A stretch of 64,000 bases of DNA from Catonia carolina (taxonomy: Eukaryota > Arthropoda > Insecta > Hemiptera > Achilidae). The position numbers and the translations under genes are program-made. Shown here piece after piece: positions 55,170 to 64,000 of this stretch. How positions within the stretch are numbered: the first letter of the stretch is position 1; each line of letters opens with the position of its first letter. Where the stretch lies: assembly GCA_035578175.1 (NCBI GenBank), contig JAQMRL010000006.1, positions 21,983,506-22,047,505 of the forward strand, given 5' to 3'. The notes under the pieces were generated by a model. That model worked only from the letters and a program-made list of their open reading frames with translations, was not told the origin of the DNA and made no database searches.

Positions 55170-57235
55170 CTGGTGTACAATTTGAAAAATTTAATTTGCG
55201 AGTAATTTTGTTTTATTCACACACATAATTTCCAAGTTAAAACTTTACATTGGTTTTTAAAACAATAAAAAAAGTTAATTATTTATCCACACACAATACA
55301 TTTTCTAATTAAACTTATTTTATAACACAATAATTAAGCAAACTTACGGTCACATTATTATAACACTAACTGGGAAAAAATGTGGTGTTGAAGCACCAGT
55401 AGGAATCCATATAATGACATTTACAAAACTATCTTTCTTTGTAAAATTTGCAATTTTATAATTATTATTAGACAGTTATTTTTAGTATTCCTATTTTTTT
55501 AAATTTAATTTAGTATCTGTTAAATTTATTCAATATATATTGAAAAATGTGTATCAAATTATGTTCAATATATTCTGTCAAATAATTTTTTTATCTGTTG
55601 TTTATTAATGTAAACTGTACACGATTAAGATCTATTCCAAACATTTTGAATTACCATAAAAATATGTATCTTATATTACTTTACAATTACTTATGTTAAT
55701 ATACTATTTTGACTTGTCATAATATAATATAATATATAGGCCTATTATTTAACAAGACAACATATATTATTATTAATTTAATCTAGTGACAAGGAAATAA
55801 TTTAGCTCACTACTAACTAATTCCACAAAGAAGGAACGTTTGTTTGTCTATTTGTACGAGGCAATCTCAGAAATTACCTAACCAATTTCCAAAATTATTT
55901 TACAGTTGGAAATATCACTGTTGTTCTCATGTCATTTTTTTCAAAATTTAGTTCAACTTTTGGATTGTTATGGTATTGTCAAGTTGCTAACCAATAATTG
56001 AAGTTAAAAAATTTCAAAAATTTATTGCTTAAATTGTAAAAATTTTAAGCAATACTCTTTGGTATGATAAAGTAATTTTTCGAAATATTAACTTTCAAAA
56101 ATATGTAACATAATTATGACAATTTGTGGGGTTACACTATAAATTATAATACGTTAATTTCAAAAAATAATCACAATATTAAAATCTACATTAGATTAAT
56201 TTTTATACACATATTCATCTTTACCTATCACATTCATTCCATATTCCGAGACAGGTGATAATTATTATTATAATATCAAACTGTAATTAAAAACCATGTG
56301 CCAAGATATGCATAAATCTATAGTTCACTAATTTATCAAACTATTTAGGCCTACTACAAAATTGGTAAATCAGCTTAGAATTAATTTTGTGTTTTACCAT
56401 TACTTCTTTGATTTCTACATTTCATCCTCAAATTTCATTAAATTTTTTCAGTTATAATTCTAGATAGCAGGTTATAAAATATTTGGAGACCAAATGAAAG
56501 AGGTGTTGGTTATACAGCGCGTTTTTCACTTTGTTGGGAAGGATTAATTCAAAAATCTACTTGTTAAAAGTTGATTCTATCAAGAATTTTACTTATTTTG
56601 TTTCCTTAAAATTTTGGTTATAATAAATTATTAATAGCTATTATTTATTATGTTAAAAATATAATAAGATTTACTGAAAAGTAATTATATCCAAAACTTG
56701 ATTAGTTTTAGGATACTTTTAGGATCGTTCCCACAAATGTTTCTTCATTACTATAAAAAAAATTAGTTATACTTAAGAGATTATTAACAAGAATTATTAG
56801 CCTACACGTAGTAAAGTTAGGCTTACATTTCATCTATCAGGTAACTTATAATTGGTATAGGTATTATTTATTAATACTTGATAACCAGTTTAACGATGAT
56901 ATTCTTGTTTTAGCATCAGTTAGTTAGTCAGTTCATCGAATAAATCAGCATTTTATAAGAGAAGTGTCGGTAATCAATCAATAGAATATATGTTATTTAT
57001 GACACAACGATCTCTCTATCATTCTGTCTCTATCGCTCTGTTCTTCCTCTAACTCATCCTACTTGACATTTCTCATGGTGTATTTAAGGTGTACCATACA
57101 CTGATTGATTCTAGATGACATTATAAGACTGTAGGAAAATGACTCATGAACATGAAGCAGTCATTAAGAAAATAAAAATTTATAATTTGGTTGTTCGTAA
57201 TTAAAACGTTAACAACAATACTATAATCGAGAACT
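55170..57235. other. AT-rich stretch, nothing recognised
   Basis: About 2 kb of strongly AT-rich sequence without a recognised gene or repeat. Confidence 0.5.
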
Positions 57236-57252
57236 TAACAATTTAAGACATT

Positions 57253-58129
57253 TTTTTTCTTTTATCCGAGGCGGCGAGAAAAAATCATGTTCACTCCACT
57301 TCCTCACGATGGGGAAAGTTGTGTTGGACTCAATTGAGGCGTCCTCATCCAACCCCAAGTAGGCCGCAATCGCCTACCAACCAAAAACCCGCCGCCTGGG
57401 CACTTGATCCGACATTAGCAAACAACCCTCCACCTCCCTCAGAACTGTTTATACAAGAACTGTATAATACTTCAAGCGAAAAATGTCGGGTTAAAAGATT
57501 TACATACTGTCAGCGGGGCGTGGAAGGAAATCGTAGCCTAATTTCCCTTTCGCTGTCACTAACCAACACTCACTCTCTCACTTTCATTCATCTCTTTCAT
57601 CACCAGCTCAGGAAATAAGAGTGCCTACCTAACCTTGTGAGATCGGGACAGAATTGATTTATTGTGGGAGACGGCGATCCCACTGATCTCCAGATGTCTC
57701 CTCTCTCCGCAGTCTTCCGACCACCCTCTCCGCAAACTGAGTGACCAACTTCCAGCTCTCCTCATCCCGCAGAATCGCTGCTCCTACTCTCTCTCTCTAA
57801 GATCCACTGTGCAACGCCTATCTTCTTCGATGTCTTTATTCTGTCCAGGCGAAAATAGGGACATCTTTCAAAATATGCGCAATAGACTTCTCCTCTTCAC
57901 TGTCGCACAGTCGAAATTTTGGTACTTCATGAAGTTTAAACCTCGTCAAATATGCCCCAAAGCAATCATGCCGTGTTAGCAACTGTGTCAGTTCGTGTGT
58001 GGTATCACCAAATGTTCTCTTCATCTACACTTCGACATTTGGAATGAACCTCCTTATCCACTCTATGACCCTAGCTTCGCTCCGTCTCCTCTGCTACCTG
58101 CTGAGTAATCAACTCCAACCTTCCTCTTT
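57253..58129 (-). mobile_element. R1-like LINE 3' end with 13-bp target-site duplication
   Basis: An 877-bp minus-strand insertion flanked by a perfect 13-bp duplication, aatttaagacatt, at 57240-57252 and 58130-58142. The coding part (58075 downward) reads RVIEWIRRFIPNVEV, a stop, then KRTFGDTTHELTQLLTRHDC and FGAYLTRFKL, then LCDSEEEKSIAHIL, the R1-type Cys/His region with one Cys replaced by Phe. A ~350-bp untranslated region with a T-rich tract at 57251-57260 (poly-A on the coding strand) follows. It is the most complete of three copies and is 5'-truncated. Confidence 0.93.
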
Positions 58130-58144
58130 AATTTAAGACATTAT

Positions 58145-58440
58145 TGTTATTTTTTGTAATATTTTTTTGCACAATTAAAGATAAACAACACTTGCATAAT
58201 TAAATCGAATTTTCATCATTGCATTAGGCTACTATTTTTGCTCTAACTAAACAAATGCTCTACGGAGTGATTTTTTAGTCCTGTTATCCAGTTGTTAATG
58301 TGTGATGATTTTTCTATGAAAGGGAAATTTCGTTTTGTGACACAAAGTTGGTAGCTCTAATCAACTGGTATAGATACGGTAGTGTGAGTTGATTCTCCTT
58401 GAACTGTGTAAAATTTTGTGCCGTTTTCGGTCGTGTTATA
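58145..58440. other. Unassigned sequence upstream of transposase relic
   Basis: It may include the left end of the element at 58448. I could not define inverted repeats. Confidence 0.35.
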
Positions 58441-58447
58441 AATAGAA

Positions 58448-58860
58448 TGTCTTTTACCCTAGAACAACGGGTTTTCATTCTTGAACAATATTTTGCTACG
58501 AAATCGTACGCGAGTGTAAAAGAAAAATTTCAAATAAAGTTTTATGGTATTCCTCTACCAGAAAAAAAATGTTAATTTCTAGGCTAACAAACTGATTTCA
58601 AAACACAGGCAGTGTTTGCGACAGAAAACGTCGACCAACTCTCTTGGCAGATGACGTTTTAGAGAATGTGAAATCAAGATTGCTCAAATCTCCACGAAAA
58701 AGTTTACAAAAACGTTCCTTTAAAGTTGGTTTGCCATATTCAAATGTTCAGAAAGGTGAAAAAAAAATTGAAATTGTACCCGTATCGCGTAGGATTAGTC
58801 CAAGATTTTCAGCCTCCAAATTCAAACAAGCGATTGCAATATTGCTGTTGGTTTAGGTAA
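58448..58860 (+). pseudogene. Transposase N-terminal helix-turn-helix relic (DUF4817-like)
   Basis: The plus strand reads MSFTLEQRVFILEQYFATKS, YASVKEKFQIKFYGIPLPEK with a stop, then LADDVLENVKSRLLKSPRKS and, after a shift, VCHIQMF...KLYPYRV and SNKRLQYCCWF. This resembles the N-terminal two-helix-turn-helix module of insect Tc/mariner-like transposase genes (W..EQR.F.VE.YF.TKS...V...F...FP. ... V...V......SPRKS.R.LS...G.S...V ... LHPYRV). Stops and frameshifts make it a pseudogene. The catalytic domain was not seen downstream. Confidence 0.78.
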
Positions 58861-58864
58861 TGTT

Positions 58865-60790
58865 AATGTAAGGAACATTTTCTCAAAAATTATTTGAGTT
58901 ATCCTGTCCAATTTTCTTGTGGTTACTTTCCAGGTTATTCTACATCCACTGAGTTAGTATCATCTTGATATATTGTTAGGAAGATTTTTTTTTTAAATTA
59001 ACACTTTTGAAAATCATAAATTTTTGCCTATTGAAGTGGAAAATAAATATTTAAACACATTATTTTACTGTAATATTAACTCAGTACATTGAAATTATGA
59101 CACGCAAGGCTGTGCAAATTTCATTAAAATACATTCACATTTGGCTGAGAAAATGTTTCTTATCCGTCAAACATTGCTATTTACGAGAATCAAGAAAAAA
59201 CTAAAAGAGAACACATTATTCGTTAAATAATTCAATATGTTATTTTTTACAGTTCAGAGGTAAATATATTAAAATCACAGGTGGTCTGGTGTTAACTTAA
59301 AGTTTTAAAACAAAAAGTATCGCACAAAATAAAACAATTTTGAATTTATCTGTTGTCATTCAAAAAATAAGAGATGTTGTGCAAAGGGTAACGTTTAAAA
59401 AATAACTTAAGGATTCAACATATTTTTTATTAAAAAAAACCGCAAAACCCCCAAGACATTATACCCTATATCGTTGTATGCAGAAAACTCTGAATTTTTA
59501 ATAATTTACAAAACACCGGAATTGTGAAAATTTTCAATTTGTTTCGTTCCGGGTACCCTTAAATAACTAAATTAATTTAATTTTAATACATGTCTTTATG
59601 AAATTCTTTTCTAATATAAAACGGGGTTTTCTTACAATGATTAGCTGTTTCATCGAATTTATTTTTAAGAAAGTAAACTTACGTTCTTGGATTTTACTGG
59701 ATAAATAATTATGATTATGAAGTAAAATGTTATTCTAGTAACAGTTTTCAAATCTTTGCATTTACTTTTCAATCGAAGACTCGTGTAAGGCCACCTTGAT
59801 CCTATCCATCCAATCTTCCTCGATAGATCACTCTAAGAATATTTTGTAAAGATTTGAAACCGCACTGAAGTACTTCAGGAAGTAACCTGTATTAGTATTA
59901 TAAATTCAAGGCTTATATAGGAAGGCAATAGTGTTAAAATAATAATAATAATGAAATTAATAAATAATAAAAGTAATTTATTATGGTAATAAATATACAA
60001 CGCGCTTTGTAAAGACTTTAATAATATGCATTCTGATAGACGCCTCTGTGCGAAATTATGAATCAATCAAATTCAACAATAATTACAGTATCAATAGACG
60101 GTTAAATAGGTTATGTATTTAAATTTATCTTTCTTTATAATCGTAGTACTACTGAATGTAAAATTTTAATAAATTTCTTTTGGAAATTTAAAACTTGTCA
60201 AATGATTGACCTACTTAATATTTCTATAGAAAATTATTATTATTTTTCTTTTAAAAAACCATCAAGTATAAAATTTGAACTATTCATCATTCCATATTTT
60301 TATTTTTAAACAATATGCATATTGATTTTACTTGTTTCAGGAATTAAAATTATTTACCAACCAAGCGAGGTAATACATCAATAGTTTTTACCACATTATC
60401 ATTAGAAATTTCTACGGAAAACCAATGATGTATGACCGGATTATTTTCTTTTTGAAAACTTAAATGAAATTAGAAATTTGAAAATGTTCACACATGAATC
60501 ATTTTAGTAAACACTCTTTATACGACAGGTGTTTTTTAAAAGAGATTTATCAACTGTCTTTGATTATTAACTGCGTGCTGTACAATGAGTGGTAAAATTT
60601 TTGCACACCTCTTTCTTTCTCACAAGTATAAAACAAGAGCCTATTATTTTATCCCTCATTCGAATTGTTTCGTACAGCGTTTTATTACAGGTCGTCCAAA
60701 ATTTCTTCAACTGGATGTAAATTTTTACTTTATCTTGCTATTTGAATATGTAGGAAGAAAAGTATTGTTTTATATCATTTTTAAAAATTG
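58865..60790. other. AT-rich stretch, nothing recognised
   Basis: About 1.9 kb. No gene, DDE domain or repeat copy was recognised. Confidence 0.5.
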
Positions 60791-60794
60791 AGTT

Positions 60795-61575
60795 TTCACC
60801 GGATATACACGTTTTCAGACCCCCTGAACCCAAAAACCATTTTTTTAGCGATAGGTCTGTGTGTGTGTGAACAGAATATCTCAAGAGCGGAACATCGTAC
60901 AAACTTGAAACTTAAGTTAGATACTACTACCGGACTCGACACGAACATTTACATCAAAATCGGTCAACGAGAAGTAGTAGTTTATTTGTGTCATTTTTCA
61001 CTTTTTTACGATTATCTAAAAAACGGTTCCTACGATTTTTTTTTAAATCGCCTGATTTACTACATTTTTATCCTCCGCAAGATAGGATAGGCGTTATGTC
61101 TGCTAACATTTTTAGAAGGGCTATTTTTCTCCTTAAAAAATATTTTTTATTTAAGATTGTGGCTTTAATATGCATTTTAGCGCATAAATATATAGTATAA
61201 TAAAAGTTGTAGAGAAACTCCTACAACTTTTATTTCAAACGGTTTTTGTATAACACTTATTTTAGCGGTAATTAGTGATTTTCTGTTTTTTTTTCATGAA
61301 AATCTGTAGAAATCGATTGTTTTAATATTTCAGCCTTAGTATGCATTTTACGACAAACGTGTATTATAATCAGATTTATAGAAAATTAAAAGATGTACAA
61401 CTTTATTTAGGCCTAGAGCATTTTTCTTCACAGAGCCTAGTTTAGCGTGAAAAAGTGATTTTCCGTGTTTTTAAACTTAAAAAATCAACTGAGGTTGATT
61501 TTCATTTTGCATCATTCACTCATGATTAAAACAAGGTTGTATATTTTCAGGTTATTTTTTTTGTTTCTAATGTTT
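60795..61575 (+). repeat. Longest copy of dispersed repeat E
   Basis: It begins near cagaccccctgaacccaaaa and contains a hairpin aaaagttgtaggag...ctcctacaacttttat (61203-61232). It ends near tgcatcattcactcatgatt. Parts recur at 1000-1290 and 34935-35215. The overlapping open frames (60788-61200) have no protein features. Confidence 0.5.
61203..61236. repeat. Hairpin within repeat E
   Basis: ataaaagttgtag is inverted as ctacaacttttat, with a short loop containing agaaactc. Confidence 0.75.
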
Positions 61576-61579
61576 TATT

Positions 61580-62285
61580 ACTAATGTTAGGTTATACCCT
61601 ATTCTTAATTTTTTTCATTGGCAAGAAAAAGTTCTGTAAGTGTTTCACACAAGATATTTTAAAAATTCATATGCTCTGTATGATGATACAATCTCTCTCT
61701 ATACTTCGGAACTACATCAATTATAGGTTGAAGTTTCAATTTACCTCTAATGTATATATTATCCCTTCTTCTAACTGATCTGGTGCAGCCGGCCACTGAA
61801 ATCAACATTCACATTTCAGCCCTCTGTAATTCTTTCGTAAGTAACACCCTTTAGGTATAATTACAGGAGTTTTTGTGTACTTAATTGTAAAATGAAGAAG
61901 TACCCGGCTCCTCTCTGGTAGGAACCATTAGAAGTTTCAGTAGGCTATATATTCAAAGTATGACGTCGTGGCTTAATTTCTGGTATTCACCTATTTTACT
62001 ATCGGGTTCCGTAGTTATTAAAAAACCATAAAATATCTTACAAAATGATTTAAATAGGTTTTTTTGCTATAAGTGTTTCAAGATCGTTTTGGAAAGTGTT
62101 TCAGTTGACAATACAATGGAATGACAGAAGCAAGTCTGAAGGATTAGACTGAATGATGTCGATCGTTTTCAGACATTTTCTATCTGTTGCTGCAAAGAGC
62201 AATAAAGCATAGTTTAAGTTGGTAGTGTTACCAGTAAATGAGCATAAGTGGCGTGAGAAAACTTATAAGATATTATGGCCCTAAA
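61580..62285. other. AT-rich stretch, nothing recognised
   Basis: No gene or repeat was recognised. Confidence 0.5.
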
Positions 62286-62289
62286 AAAA

Positions 62290-62640
62290 GACATTTTTGT
62301 ATTTTCCAGGATTAGCAGAGTCGGTTAGTGGTCACAGCATCTCTCGTTCTGCGTAATATTTAGTTGTAAGCTGCTTGTTCAGGGTCCAATAGGCGTAACA
62401 AAGGGTTAAGAGACCACTATAGGCATCGCAACTGTCGTTGACGGCCCAGATGATAAAGGTGTCGGGTCGGTCAGCGGAAGCAACATCTTTGCTTGTGGAA
62501 TTAGAACCAGGAGCCGGGTGTCGTAGTTGTAGTGCCTGTCTCTGATTGGTCAATGAGATGTCTTCTCTGATTGGTGGAAGTTTACGTCACTATCTGCCTC
62601 ATGTGGCGCATCCGTCAATAAAGTACTGAAATAGAAGGGG
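62290..62640. other. GC-richer island of unknown origin
   Basis: About 350 bp of nearly balanced base composition in AT-rich surroundings. It has two ctctgattggt sites (inverted CCAAT, ~62542-62552 and ~62564-62574) and an inverted B-box-like ggaattagaacc at ~62497. It could be a SINE-like copy, an LTR piece or a regulatory region. The minus-strand frame at 62332-62553 has no recognised domain. Confidence 0.35.
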
Positions 62641-62864
62641 CGTTAGTAATAGTAGTGAAAGGGTTTTGGAAACTAAAATTTTTGAAATGTATTCAAAATT
62701 CTAAAAAAATATTGAAAAAAAAACAGATTATTAATTTATCAATATATGTAATGTAATGTAGATAATTTGACGAATTACTCAAGAAAATATTAGTAGAGGT
62801 GAATATTACGCTAATACTGTTGTAAAATGTATTAGAGATTTGTATTTTATTATCTTGAAGATCT

Positions 62865-63005
62865 CGTTTTAAATCCTAGTAGGGTGTATCTACATCCATT
62901 TGGATTTGTATAACTTGTTACCAGTATTCGTTGGTCACTGGATTTAATTAAAGACATTACCATTATAATCTATTGGTCAGCCTGCACCTCATATACACCT
63001 GAGAC
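62865..63005 (+). repeat. SINE B copy 5 (body)
   Basis: The plus strand reads ttttaaatcctagtagggtg (B-box remnant), then gttggtcactggatttaatt and attggtcagcctgcacctca, as in the body of other SINE B copies read from the head. The head is eroded. Confidence 0.6.
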
Positions 63006-63009
63006 AAAT

Positions 63010-63540
63010 CACCTTCATTCATTAACTTACGCAAAATGCCTAAGGGTTACAAGAACATCATAACATTAATGAATGGAAGCCTTACTATTAAATAATAATC
63101 AGGATGTTAACCTCATTACACATAATATTATCCCAGTTCTTTCAAATATTTTATAATGTATAATGTCATAGCATCCAATGTTCATTGATTTCTATCGATT
63201 ATTTTCATAGTTATAAAGATCTCTTCGAACCCGCAATAGAGTGAAATTGATGACATTGAAACGGTTTTCCAATATCCTAGTCTATTACAATTTATTTCCA
63301 AATCAGCGTCATATGCTTTTGACAGGCAAAGTAAGATTCTAAAAAATCAGAAAATCCTTTTAAAACTAAGATGTTTTGTTTGCAATTAGCGTGAAATTTC
63401 AGTCCTCTCATTCGCTGCACAAACATGGTCGTTTTTCTAAAAGGCTGATGGCCAAGGCATAAGATCTACTAGACTAATGTTGAATATTTAATAGAAAAAA
63501 TTAGTAAGAAACGAGGATATTCCACGGGAACTAGATAATA
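63010..63540. other. AT-rich stretch, nothing recognised
   Basis: No gene or repeat was recognised. Confidence 0.5.
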
Positions 63541-63544
63541 ATAT

Positions 63545-63925
63545 ATAACAACTGCACGTTGCACCACTGAAACGACATTTGGCTGGACAGACAGCGGAGC
63601 AGGATGATGGTTGATGGCACAAGAAGATTCCACAGCGCAGTCCCTGGTTGTCACCATCATCGGTTGTCCACCAACAAGGTCAAGACGTGCTTTCAAATTG
63701 GTGGCAGGATCTAACTGATCAGGAAAAACGCAAAGTAAGAAATTGTAGCGGAAACTATGGAAGGCCTTTATGATACTCAGTTGATAGGCTTTATGATCAA
63801 TACATTAGCTTGGTGATCAATGAGCAATGCGATAGCTTTCTGATCAATGATGACAGACTGATGAAAAAGAAAAGCCGAAGAAGTAGGAGAAGGAGAAGAA
63901 GAAGAAGAAGGAGAAGGAGGAGAAA
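63545..63925 (+). pseudogene. LINE 3' end with (GAAGRA) tail
   Basis: The plus strand reads APLKRHLAGQTAEQDDG with following stops and shifts, then a (GRPP)TRSRR-like stretch and FKLVAGSN, matching KW.WAGHIAR..DGRW ... GRPPTRW.DDL.KVAGS.W of insect LINE C-termini. It ends in a purine tract of GAA/GGA repeats at ~63870-63925. 5'-truncated and heavily decayed. Related to 36588-36930. Confidence 0.75.
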
Positions 63926-64000
63926 AGAGGATATGTGATACTGTGAAAGGGCAATTCTATCTATAATTTCCAGCCGAGAACATCAAAATCAATGGCATTT

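Noticed and set aside
60788..61200. Plus-strand open frames of 100 and 70 codons
   Set aside because: They lie in a dispersed repeat whose other copies do not keep the frames.

Overview
The window is AT-rich eukaryotic DNA, most likely from an insect. A hemipteran is possible, but that is a weak inference from the transposon repertoire and general texture. I found no convincing host protein-coding gene, rRNA or functional tRNA. Nearly every short open frame is either a shadow or a decayed piece of a transposable element. The window looks like intergenic or deep-intronic sequence filled by repeated, often nested, insertions.

Retrotransposons: at least fifteen 5'-truncated non-LTR (LINE) fragments from several lineages are present. 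They include Jockey-like copies (13286-14190, 33655-34010, 42352-42792), R1-like 3' ends (13466-14062, 20664-21032, 57253-58129), a longer reverse-transcriptase copy (10125-12135), a partial RT near 49.2-49.95 kb, and many C-terminal stubs. One solo LTR (17173-17785) has a TATA box and initiator. Four short retroposon families recur. SINE A, B and D have tRNA-like heads with Pol III boxes. Element C is about 390 bp, has no poly-A tail, starts with two hairpins, and ends in a hairpin that abuts its target-site duplication.

DNA transposons: a decayed mariner (4197-4995), two pogo/Tigger relics (5681-6794, 8295-8984), three piggyBac-like TTAA elements (1350-2372, 35264-35821, 44603-45162), a small TTAA MITE (27773-28064), a foldback element (26217-27758) holding a GGGGAGACC-ended TA element (26356-27398), and a helix-turn-helix transposase relic near 58.45-58.86 kb.

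Nesting lets insertions be ordered: C into C (0.1-0.9 kb), R1-like into Jockey (13.5-14.1 kb), C into SINE B (18.4-19.1 kb), R1-like into C (20.5-21.2 kb), SINE A and SINE D into piggyBac-like elements (1.5 and 44.9 kb), a TA element into a foldback (26.2-27.8 kb), and a four-unit 206-bp tandem array inside a LINE reading frame (10.4-11.3 kb). The most unusual items are the hairpin-ended element C, the 3' tail shared by SINE families A and D, and the tandem array inside the LINE. Everything rests on reading the sequence by eye; no database search was possible.
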